Shown here piece after piece: positions 1 through 6,186 of a stretch of DNA of 17,925 nucleotides. The position numbers were made by a program, and so were the translations under genes. The notes beneath the pieces are model-generated. The model had not been told where the DNA came from. It searched no databases and saw only the letters and a program-made list of their open reading frames with translations. The stretch is from the NCBI GenBank assembly GCA_943326825.2, contig CALPUT020000013.1, positions 1 through 17,925 of the forward strand, written 5' to 3'. The stretch's first letter is position 1, and each line of letters begins with the position of its first letter. Origin of the DNA: Chryseobacterium gleum (GTDB taxonomy: Bacteria > Bacteroidota > Bacteroidia > Flavobacteriales_D > Crocinitomicaceae).

Positions 1-40
1 AGACACCGCTTCACCTCCCTTAATCCCTCCTCAAGGAGGA
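1..40. repeat. C/G-rich intergenic hairpin repeat, partial at window edge
   Basis: A CCTCC arm (26-30) and a GGAGG arm (35-39) enclose a TCAA loop, preceded by a second pyrimidine block (CACCTCCC, 13-20). This G/C-rich patch stands out in very AT-rich surroundings. It resembles the short CTCC/GGAG intergenic repeats I know from other Bacteroidota genomes, but I cannot count copies here. It lies just downstream of the hldD stop. On the hldD strand no U-tract follows the hairpin, so it is not a classical intrinsic terminator. It may continue left of the window. Confidence 0.4.
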
Positions 41-50
41 AAATAAATTC

Positions 51-1016
51 TTAATAATAAGCCTCTTTCGACAAATAATTCGTCACATAATCAGCAACGC
101 CTTCTTCTAAGGTATGAAAAGGAATTTTGTACCCTTCACCGATTAGTTTTGACATATCTGCTTCAGTGAAATATTGGTATTTATCACGAATATCGATTGG
201 TGTATCAATGAAATCAATGTTTTCAGATTTATCAACGTTTTTAAACGTGTTTTTAGCTAAATCTAGGAATGTTCTCGCTTTTCCTGAACCCAAGTTATAG
301 ATTCCTGAAGTTGGTTTGTCATTCATTAAAAATAAACAAACAGAAACAACATCTTTTACGTAAACGAAATCACGTAATTGACCTCCATCTGTATAATTTG
401 GATTATGAGAACGGAATAATTTCATCCCTCCATTTGTTTGTATTTGATTGAATGTATGGAAAATTACACTCGCCATTCTTCCTTTATGGTATTCATTTGG
501 ACCGTAAACATTGAAGAATTTCAAACCAGCCCAAAAAGGTGGAAATTTAGATTGTTCCAATACCCAAATATCAAAATCGTTTTTCGAATCTCCATATGGA
601 TTCAAAGGCTTTAAACTTGGTATAATTGAATGATCATCTTTGTAACCGAATTCACCTAAACCATAGGTAGCAGCAGAACTTGCATAAACTAATGGAATTT
701 GATGTTCTACACAAATTTCCCAAATTGCTTTTGAATAATTAACGTTTAATTCGTCAAAAATAGCCTTATCAAATTCAGTTGTATCTGTTCTTGCACCAAT
801 GTGATAGATGAAATCTACTTCTTTTGCAAAATCTTTCAACCATGCGATAAAATCTTTTCTTCCAACTTTCGCCTGAATGGTTTTTCCTTCTAAATTATTT
901 GCTTTTTCAGTTTTAGAAAAATCATCAACAACTACAATGTTATTAAATCCTTCTTTGTTTAATTTACTTACCAAACAACTTCCGATAAAACCTGCAGCTC
1001 CGGTTACAACTATCAT
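51..1016 (-). CDS. hldD: ADP-L-glycero-D-manno-heptose 6-epimerase (HldD/RfaD)
   Basis: This cytoplasmic NAD(P)-dependent short-chain dehydrogenase-type epimerase would convert ADP-D-glycero- to ADP-L-glycero-D-manno-heptose for the lipopolysaccharide core. The 321-residue length is near the family norm. Residues 5-12 carry the Rossmann motif TGAAGFIG. GARTDTTE (74-81) matches the HldD GAxSxTTE signature. Ser113/Ser114 and Tyr141-x3-Lys145 form the catalytic set. FNVYGPNEYHKGRMAS (168-183) and RDFVYVKDV (215-223) are the heptose-epimerase blocks that separate it from GalE-like relatives. The ATG at 1014-1016 places the Rossmann motif right at the N-terminus. It lies 48 bases downstream of the deoxynucleoside kinase gene, and the gap is filled by a TTAGAC repeat tract. 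No other heptose-pathway gene is in the window, so the pathway is inferred from the protein alone. Confidence 0.93.
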   Translation of the reverse strand: MIVVTGAAGFIGSCLVSKLNKEGFNNIVVVDDFSKTEKANNLEGKTIQAKVGRKDFIAWLKDFAKEVDFIYHIGARTDTTEFDKAIFDELNVNYSKAIWEICVEHQIPLVYASSAATYGLGEFGYKDDHSIIPSLKPLNPYGDSKNDFDIWVLEQSKFPPFWAGLKFFNVYGPNEYHKGRMASVIFHTFNQIQTNGGMKLFRSHNPNYTDGGQLRDFVYVKDVVSVCLFLMNDKPTSGIYNLGSGKARTFLDLAKNTFKNVDKSENIDFIDTPIDIRDKYQYFTEADMSKLIGEGYKIPFHTLEEGVADYVTNYLSKEAYY

Positions 1017-1019
1017 ATA

Positions 1020-1070
1020 TTAGACATTAGAAAATTAGACAATAGATTTTTAGACTCTATTTTATTAGAA
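1020..1070. repeat. TTAGAC direct-repeat tract, 15-base period
   Basis: TTAGAC occurs at 1020, 1035 and 1050, and a fourth TTAGA begins at 1065, so the spacing is exactly 15 bases throughout. Degenerate half-units (TTAGAAAA, ATAGATTT, CTATTTTA) sit between them, suggesting an underlying 7-8 base unit. The tract fills the gap between the kinase and hldD genes. The last copy contributes the TAA stop of the kinase gene (1065-1067 on the minus strand). I see no hairpin with a U-tract in it. Confidence 0.6.
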
Positions 1071-1679
1071 TAAACCGTTAATTTCTGCTTCAATTCCATT
1101 TATAATTTTACCAAGATCTTCTTGATCATCATGAAAACGATTGTTATCAATATCAATAATCAATAACTTCCCTTTATCATAAGTAGAAATCCATGCTTCG
1201 TAACGCTCATTTAAACGTTTCAAATAATCTAAACGAATACTTTCTTCGTAATCTCTACCTCTTGCTTGAATATGGTTTACTAAAGTAGGTACACTCGCTC
1301 TCAAATAAATCAATAAATCAGGTGCTGCAACAAAAGAATCCATTAGATTGAATAATGAAAAATAATTTTCAAAATCTCTTGTTGTCATTAACCCCATAGA
1401 ATGTAAGTTAGGAGCAAAAATAAATGCATCTTCATAAATCGTACGATCTTGAATCACATTTTTCTCCGTTTCTTTTATTTCTTGAATTTGTGTAAAACGA
1501 CTATTCAAATAATAAATCTGAAGATTAAATGACCAACGTTGCATGTCTTCATAAAAATCATTTAAATAAGGATTTTGTTCCACATCTTCTAAATGTGTTT
1601 CCCAACCGTAATGTTTTGCTAAAGAATTTGTTAACGTTGTTTTTCCTGACCCAATATTTCCAGCGATTGCAATATGCAT
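1065..1679 (-). CDS. deoxynucleoside kinase
   Basis: A soluble nucleoside-salvage kinase that transfers the ATP gamma-phosphate to a deoxynucleoside; the exact base preference cannot be read from the sequence. At 204 residues it has the usual length of the dCK/dGK/dAK family. The P-loop is GNIGSGKTT (7-15). DRTIYED (78-84) is the family's DRS-type motif with the substrate-site Arg. RGRDYE (140-145) is the Arg-rich LID. The ATG at 1677-1679 places the P-loop six residues from the N-terminus, as expected. A possible flavobacterial promoter lies about 45-75 bases upstream, so this gene may begin a unit with hldD. The preceding exported-protein gene on the same strand ends 79 bases away. Confidence 0.9.
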   Translation of the reverse strand: MHIAIAGNIGSGKTTLTNSLAKHYGWETHLEDVEQNPYLNDFYEDMQRWSFNLQIYYLNSRFTQIQEIKETEKNVIQDRTIYEDAFIFAPNLHSMGLMTTRDFENYFSLFNLMDSFVAAPDLLIYLRASVPTLVNHIQARGRDYEESIRLDYLKRLNERYEAWISTYDKGKLLIIDIDNNRFHDDQEDLGKIINGIEAEINGLF

Positions 1680-1723
1680 AGTATTATTTTTTTGATTGTG
1701 TTTAAATTACCTAAACAGGGTTC

Positions 1724-1753
1724 CTAAATTACAAATTTTGCGCTTAACAACAA
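1724..1753 (-). promoter_or_regulatory. possible flavobacterial promoter for the kinase-hldD unit
   Basis: On the minus strand a TTG (1751-1753) is followed after 19 bases by TAATTTAG (1724-1731), a 7/8 match to the Bacteroidota -7 element TAnnTTTG. The spacing lies within the usual range for this promoter class. A start about 7 bases downstream would give a leader of roughly 38 bases before the kinase ATG. The region is AT-rich, so chance matches are likely. Confidence 0.35.
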
Positions 1754-1758
1754 GTGTT

Positions 1759-2580
1759 TTATTTAAAATTTAACGTGTATTTTTTAATTTGATTTTGGTT
1801 TCTAAAATAAAAGAACTCCCCACTTTTCTTAAAATCAATTATTTCTGTGTCGGGAAGTTTTATTTCAATTAAAGCTTTCGTTTCTTTATTAATGATAATT
1901 AATTGCGTTTTCTGAAATAAAAACAAATGTGTATCATCTGCACTAACACTTACTAAGCCTTTAAAATTAAGCAAATCAACTAATGAACCATATAAATCTA
2001 AAACATAAACTCCTTTTGTAGAATCAACCAAAAATAATTGATAATTCTTCTCTATTACAAAACTAAATTGAGTAGAATTCAATACTCCTTTTAAATTCTC
2101 AATATCTTGTTTTTGATTGGTTTGACCAAGTGATAATAAATGTAAACGAGAATTCAACTGATCATACACCCAAAATTTATCTGGTTGAGCTGAAACAACT
2201 AAAGAAGTTGCGTTACCGATGTTATTATCCATCAAATCGATACATGGTTCAAACTGTGTCAACGTATTATCTAAAATACAAAATTGCTGTTGTTCCTCTG
2301 AAAAAACAATCACTTTCATAGTATTTATTGCTTGAATAGATGAAATTCGACCAATCGATTTCTGACTTTGAGAAAATTTTAAAACACCGATTGAATCATA
2401 CTTCTGAAGTAATTCCTTATTCGTTAAATAAACATTCCCAAGAACGTCCACATTCCAAATACCAGAAGAATCAATATTAAGCTTCATTTTCTCGTTCCAC
2501 TGATAATTTTGTGCATCAGCAATTATTGAGATAAAAATCCCAACAAATATGATTAAATATTTTAATTTAATTCTACTCAA
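1759..2580 (-). CDS. exported protein of unknown function, possible beta-propeller-like
   Basis: I do not recognise a named family. The 273-residue product begins with two basic residues, a hydrophobic stretch (YLIIFVGIFISII, 8-20) and ADAQ, a good signal peptide with cleavage near residue 23. The rest is a run of short beta-strand-like segments ending in turns (for example WNVDVLGNVYLTN, FWVYDQLNSRLHLLSL and GVYVLDLYGSLV), the look of a WD/NHL-like propeller, though no diagnostic repeat is seen. There is no lipobox Cys. The start is TTG (2578-2580): the frame has a TGA two codons upstream, and the next Met, at residue 32, would lose the signal peptide. The gene overlaps the end of the GH3 gene by 8 bases, so the two are probably translated from one mRNA. 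A role alongside GH3 is only guessed from this coupling. Confidence 0.75.
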   Translation of the reverse strand: MSRIKLKYLIIFVGIFISIIADAQNYQWNEKMKLNIDSSGIWNVDVLGNVYLTNKELLQKYDSIGVLKFSQSQKSIGRISSIQAINTMKVIVFSEEQQQFCILDNTLTQFEPCIDLMDNNIGNATSLVVSAQPDKFWVYDQLNSRLHLLSLGQTNQKQDIENLKGVLNSTQFSFVIEKNYQLFLVDSTKGVYVLDLYGSLVDLLNFKGLVSVSADDTHLFLFQKTQLIIINKETKALIEIKLPDTEIIDFKKSGEFFYFRNQNQIKKYTLNFK

Positions 2581-4081
2581 AATTCAGTAATTCATCTAAA
2601 ATTAAACGGTCATTCATTAAACGCGGGATTTTATTTTGCCCACCTAATTTTCCTTTCGATTTTAACCATGCATCAAATGTACCAGGTTTTAAAATATTAA
2701 TTTTCGGAAAATCCATAATTAAGTTCTTCGTCCGTTTTGCATCGTAATCAGAATTTAATGTTCTTAAAGTTGCATCTAGTTTTTCAGAAAAAAGACTGAA
2801 ATCTATTGGATTTTCTGAGAACTCAAACACCCATTCGTGTCCACCTTTCGAATTTTCATTCATATAAATTGGCCCTGCAGAATATTCTTTCAATTTCGCA
2901 TTGGTTTCTTCGCATGCTTTAGAAACAGCTTGTTCTGCATTTTCGACAATTAATTCTTCTCCAAAAATATTTATATACGATTTCGTTCTTCCTGTGATCA
3001 CAAAACGATAGGGCATTTTGGATGTAAATTTTATTGTATCACCAATTACATAGCGCCATAAACCAGCATTTGTAGAAATGACAATCGCATAATTAACTTC
3101 AACTTTAACTTGCGAAAGATTAATGACGTTATTCGAAAACAAACCTTTAAAGTCAGACATTGGAATAAATTCATAATAAATCCCATAATCTAACATCAAT
3201 AATAATTCATTTTTCGTAGGATCATCTTGAATACCAATAAATCCCTCAGAAGCGTTATACGTTTCAATATAACTCATATTTTCATCTGGGATCAATTGTT
3301 TGAATTGCTCTCTGTATGGATCAAAACTAACACCTCCGTGCATGTATAAAACAAGATTGGGCCAAACTTCTTTTAGATTATTTTTACCAGAAATCTCTAA
3401 TACACGCTTCATTAAAACTAATGTCCAACTTGGAACTCCAGCTATAATACAAACATCTTCTTTGATTGTACTTTTTGCCATTTTCTCAATCTTGGCTTCC
3501 CATTCATGCATCATAGCAATTTCCTTTGCAGGAGTTCTTCTTCGTTCAGCCCACCAAGGTAGATTTTTGACAATGATTGCAGATAAATCACCAGAGAACG
3601 ATTTTTCTGTTACAGAATTTATTTCAACACTTCCACCAACAATTAAATGTTTGCCTTTGTACAATTTAGCTTCTGGATGTTGCTGATAATAAAGGGCTAA
3701 TAAATCTTTACCTCCTTTTTGATGACAATCTTCTAATGCTTCTTTTGAAACTGGAATTAATTTACTTCGGTCAGAAGTTGTTCCCGAGGATTTTGCAAAC
3801 CATTTAATATCTGTCGGCCAAAGAATATTTTCTTCGCCTTCTAACAATCGATTTACAAAAGGTTTTAAAGTATCATAATCTTGAAGGCCAACATTTTTCT
3901 TGAATGATTCGTAAGAATCAATATCTCTAAAATGATGAATCTTACCCCATTCAGTATCTTTAGCTTTTTCAACTAATTGCCCTAATAATTCTTCCTGAAC
4001 TTCAAGTGGATACTTACGAAACAAATCAATTTGATGAATTCGTTTTTTCATGATCCACGCGAAAATTGAATTAATCGACAT
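2573..4081 (-). CDS. GH3 family acyl-adenylating/amino-acyl ligase-like protein
   Basis: A member of the ANL-type adenylate-forming GH3 family, which in plants joins amino acids to jasmonate or auxin via an acyl-AMP. Bacterial members are common in Bacteroidota, but to my knowledge their substrate is not established. The 502 residues match bacterial GH3 length. SSGTTSDRSK (98-107) is the ATP/P-loop motif 1. YNASEG (275-280) corresponds to motif 2. LWRYVIGDTI (341-350), followed by ITGRTKSYINIFGEEL (362-377), is the motif 3 hinge region. No signal peptide or membrane segment is seen, so it should be cytoplasmic. The ATG at 4079-4081 gives the usual family N-terminus, with KKRIHQIDLF at 12-21. 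Its start lies only 23 bases after the U-tract of a strong terminator on the same strand, and no good promoter is seen between them. Expression may therefore depend on read-through. Confidence 0.88.
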   Translation of the reverse strand: MSINSIFAWIMKKRIHQIDLFRKYPLEVQEELLGQLVEKAKDTEWGKIHHFRDIDSYESFKKNVGLQDYDTLKPFVNRLLEGEENILWPTDIKWFAKSSGTTSDRSKLIPVSKEALEDCHQKGGKDLLALYYQQHPEAKLYKGKHLIVGGSVEINSVTEKSFSGDLSAIIVKNLPWWAERRRTPAKEIAMMHEWEAKIEKMAKSTIKEDVCIIAGVPSWTLVLMKRVLEISGKNNLKEVWPNLVLYMHGGVSFDPYREQFKQLIPDENMSYIETYNASEGFIGIQDDPTKNELLLMLDYGIYYEFIPMSDFKGLFSNNVINLSQVKVEVNYAIVISTNAGLWRYVIGDTIKFTSKMPYRFVITGRTKSYINIFGEELIVENAEQAVSKACEETNAKLKEYSAGPIYMNENSKGGHEWVFEFSENPIDFSLFSEKLDATLRTLNSDYDAKRTKNLIMDFPKINILKPGTFDAWLKSKGKLGGQNKIPRLMNDRLILDELLNFE

Positions 4082-4104
4082 ACGAACTTTTAAATGTGAG
4101 GGTT

Positions 4105-4133
4105 AAAAAAAATCCTGTTCTCTTTGAACAGGA
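4105..4133 (-). terminator. intrinsic terminator after the small membrane-peptide gene
   Basis: On the minus strand an 8-base-pair perfect stem TCCTGTTC/GAACAGGA (4126-4133 with 4113-4120) encloses a 5-base loop and is followed directly by eight U (4105-4112). It begins 27 bases after the stop of the 32-residue gene and ends 23 bases before the GH3 ATG. The + strand side has only a short, interrupted T-run, so it works best for minus-strand transcripts. Confidence 0.85.
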
Positions 4134-4160
4134 CATTTTCTTTCTGATTTTTTGAGGAAA

Positions 4161-4259
4161 TTAACCCCAAATCATAATTGATGCTAAAATAAGCAATACA
4201 ATAGTTGTATATAATGTGCCTATCGCAACTGTTGATCCTTCAAAGAATTTATCAGACAT
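4161..4259 (-). CDS. small single-pass membrane protein, 32 residues
   Basis: An intact ATG-to-TAA frame of 32 codons. The peptide has a short polar start (MSDKFFEGST) and one hydrophobic segment of about 17 residues (TLYTTIVLLILASIMIW), ending in Gly. It looks like a one-helix inner-membrane micropeptide. I do not recognise its family. Three things support a real gene: the clean polar-then-hydrophobic layout; a strong intrinsic terminator 27 bases downstream; and a perfect TAnnTTTG box (TACATTTG) 15 bases upstream with an A-rich leader. It sits between the GH3 gene and the DUF4476 relic, on the same strand. The alternative is that the transcript is a small RNA and the frame is fortuitous. 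Confidence 0.6.
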   Translation of the reverse strand: MSDKFFEGSTVAIGTLYTTIVLLILASIMIWG

Positions 4260-4273
4260 AATACTTTTTTTTT

Positions 4274-4281
4274 CAAATGTA
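4274..4281 (-). promoter_or_regulatory. possible -7 promoter element for the small gene
   Basis: TACATTTG on the minus strand is a full match to the Bacteroidota -7 consensus TAnnTTTG. No TTG is found at the usual distance upstream, so only half of the promoter is supported. The predicted 5' leader would be about 10 bases and A-rich, which is normal for initiation in this phylum. Confidence 0.35.
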
Positions 4282-4371
4282 AGAAAAAATATAATAACTA
4301 ATTTGATAATATTTTAAAAATTTATCGGATATGAATCAATATTAAATATTCACCAAAAATGCTGTTATTAT

Positions 4372-4676
4372 TTAATTTGTCAATATATATTCCTCTAATT
4401 CATAATAGCTAGAACTAAATGAAAAAACCGCTTTTAAGATGAAATAATTTGCCTTGTCGTTGCATTTTGAATAAGCATTTTTGCCTAATCCAAACGATTT
4501 GAATCGAAACTAAATTTCTCTTCAATATCGGCAATTTAAAAAGCATTTAAGTTTTCTTTATCAACAATGTACTTTTTAGCTTTATCCAATTTCTTAGAAT
4601 CAAAACTTTCTTTATCTGAAGAATTCAAGAATTGCGAATAAAATTGTTTTGATAATCCAAAGTATTGAATGAATAA
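4372..4676 (-). pseudogene. decayed DUF4476-domain protein gene (C-terminal remnant)
   Basis: Reading the minus strand from 4676, an open stretch with no start codon contains ESFDSKKLDKAKKYI, hits TAA at 4536-4538, and continues in the same frame with IADIEEKFSFDSNRLD. It then hits TAG at 4485-4487, continues with AKMLIQNAT, and after a frameshift near 4457-4463 ends with DKANYFILKAVFSFSSSYY and ELEEYI before TAA (4372-4374). The two FDSxxLDxAK helices and the closing NYFxL...FSFSSSxxELEEYI block are the hallmark of the Bacteroidota DUF4476 domain, recalled rather than searched. The 5' part, with start and any signal peptide, is missing: a stop (4677-4679) and then the neighbouring operon's terminator lie just upstream. 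Two stops, one frameshift and a 5' truncation show it is dead but fairly young. Confidence 0.75.
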
Positions 4677-4704
4677 TTATTTATTCATGTACAATCATTG
4701 AACC

Positions 4705-4733
4705 AAAAAAAAGCTGATGAAAAACATCAGCTT
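4705..4733 (-). terminator. intrinsic terminator of the surface-polysaccharide/MORN operon
   Basis: On the minus strand a 9-base-pair perfect stem AAGCTGATG/CATCAGCTT (4725-4733 with 4711-4719) with a 5-base loop leads into eight U (4705-4712, the last two overlapping the stem). It begins 6 bases after the MORN gene stop codon. It closes the minus-strand unit that starts at 9987. Confidence 0.88.
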
Positions 4734-4739
4734 AATAAT

Positions 4740-5753
4740 TTAAATATCCGAACCAGGCGCAGCATCATCTTCTGCTTTTTTCTTTTTCTTGCGTCCTTTC
4801 AATTCAACATAAGTATAGATCTCCTGACCTTTTTCGTTGAATTTATGTTCTTCTATCACAATGTTTTTCTTATTGTACAATGCTCTTCTTTTAATTTTTT
4901 GATCTGGATAATATTCTTCAAACCAGCCTTCCATTTTGCCTTTTTTGTAATTTTCTAAGGTTTGTAAATGCCCTTCGTAGTAAAAAGTCTTAAATTCTCC
5001 TTCTTTTACATCTAGTTTCCAATGTTCAATTTTTAATAAAACACCATCATCATAGTAATATTTGAATTCACCATCTTTTTTACCCATTGTAAAGTTTCCT
5101 TCTTGTAATAATTGACCTTTAAAAGCATATGCTTTAAATGATCCATTCAATAAACCTTTCGAATAATGTAAATCTTTTTCGATTTTTGATCGTTGATAGT
5201 ATGTTCTTTTTTGACCTTCCAATAAACCATGACTGTAATTTTCATACAAAGCTGTATCACCTTTTATAGTAAAAAATACATGTTTTCCATGTTTTTGCCC
5301 CATAAAATAGTTCATCTCCCACTCGATTGGACTTCCAACAGTATCGAAATAATAAATCCATTGCCCATGTCTTAATCCATCGATATTTTCACGAATAACC
5401 ATTGGACAACCGGACTCATAAGTCGTAGTATCTTTTCCAGATTCTTTACCGTTAATAAATGTCACACGATGCTCTAACAAACCATTGTTATGGCACGTTT
5501 CACAAACACCAGTAAAAGGTAAATTATCAATTCCAGAAGTATAAGTATTCGAATTATCGTCGTAATCCAATTTTTCGTTACAATCGACTGCGCCAGCTAA
5601 TTTCCCACATTCCCATTCTGCAAAACGTGCATTTCGTTTACGATCAAGTGATTTTTGATTACATGGCTTAGCTGTTTGAACACCAATTTGTGCCATTAAA
5701 TTTGTTCCAATCAGCAATATCAAGATTAAAATAAAGTTTTTCAGTTTCATCAT
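4740..5753 (-). CDS. exported MORN/YwqK-type repeat protein with a CxxCH motif
   Basis: A 337-residue secreted or periplasmic protein. Residues 1-21 are a signal peptide (MKLKNFILILILLIGTNLMA, cleavage before Gln22). From about residue 80 there are roughly eight tandem MORN-like units of 23-27 residues with the pattern G-x-[WFK]-x-x-[YF]-[YF]...G-x-x-x-G, for example GQWIYYFD, GEFKYYYDDG and GEFKTFYYEG. This is the YwqK-type arrangement common in Bacteroidota, often misnamed antitoxin. The tail is low-complexity and charged (GRKKKKKAEDDAAPGSDI). The mature N-terminal part has six Cys (31, 49, 58, 84, 87, 116), and CETCH (84-88) is a formal heme-c motif. Two adjacent ATGs (5748-5753) could start it. 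It is last in its operon, 28 bases after the thioesterase gene and 6 bases before a terminator. Its molecular role is unknown. Confidence 0.85.
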   Translation of the reverse strand: MMKLKNFILILILLIGTNLMAQIGVQTAKPCNQKSLDRKRNARFAEWECGKLAGAVDCNEKLDYDDNSNTYTSGIDNLPFTGVCETCHNNGLLEHRVTFINGKESGKDTTTYESGCPMVIRENIDGLRHGQWIYYFDTVGSPIEWEMNYFMGQKHGKHVFFTIKGDTALYENYSHGLLEGQKRTYYQRSKIEKDLHYSKGLLNGSFKAYAFKGQLLQEGNFTMGKKDGEFKYYYDDGVLLKIEHWKLDVKEGEFKTFYYEGHLQTLENYKKGKMEGWFEEYYPDQKIKRRALYNKKNIVIEEHKFNEKGQEIYTYVELKGRKKKKKAEDDAAPGSDI

Positions 5754-5781
5754 TTCTAGGTTAAAATTATTTTAAAATAGA

Positions 5782-6186
5782 TCAAATATCATTCCTTTTC
5801 AACAAGATCAATGATTCTTTTAATTTCGCTGGAATTTCAATTGTTTGATTTTTAGTTGCATCGAAACAAATCATTAATGAATTTCCGGTAGTATAGATTT
5901 CCCCTCTCACTTTTAATTCATATTCAAACGTAAAACTTTTAGTTCCAATTTGAGTTGTGAAAATAGTAATTTCAGGAGTATCATGTAATAAGACAGATTT
6001 ATGATAAACGATTTCGTTTTTCTTCAGCAACATCCCATAGACATTCCAATCCCACTTCTCACCTAATAATTGCTGAAAATATTCAACACGTGCTAATTCA
6101 AAATAAGTTAGATAAACTGAATTATTAACGTGCCCCATGATATCTAAATCAGAGAATCGAACTTGTATATTTATGGGTTTAATCAT
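5782..6186 (-). CDS. acyl-CoA thioesterase, hot-dog fold (4HBT/YbgC-like)
   Basis: A small cytoplasmic thioester hydrolase of 134 residues, typical for single hot-dog domains that work as dimers or tetramers. VRFSDLDIMGHVNNSVYLTY (9-28) contains the 4-hydroxybenzoyl-CoA thioesterase signature. By alignment with that enzyme Asp15 is the likely catalytic residue, and the GHVNN turn leads into the central helix (YFELARVEYF). The substrate cannot be told from sequence. Its ATG (6184-6186) overlaps the TGA of the upstream dehydratase gene (ATGA), so the two are translationally coupled. Whether it serves polysaccharide or lipid metabolism is open; such thioesterases are often unrelated to the genes next to them. 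Confidence 0.87.
   Translation of the reverse strand: MIKPINIQVRFSDLDIMGHVNNSVYLTYFELARVEYFQQLLGEKWDWNVYGMLLKKNEIVYHKSVLLHDTPEITIFTTQIGTKSFTFEYELKVRGEIYTTGNSLMICFDATKNQTIEIPAKLKESLILLKRNDI

Noticed and set aside
1020..1070. Possible CRISPR-like array
   Set aside because: The repeated unit is only about 6-8 bases with a 15-base period and no real spacers, far from CRISPR dimensions.
3300..3686. Open frame of 128 codons on the plus strand
   Set aside because: It lies wholly antisense to the GH3 gene, has no recognisable motif, and its composition follows from the GH3 codons on the other strand.
4698..4958. Open frame of 86 codons on the plus strand, rich in Phe
   Set aside because: It is antisense to the MORN gene and its terminator; the Phe richness is the mirror of Lys codons on the real strand.
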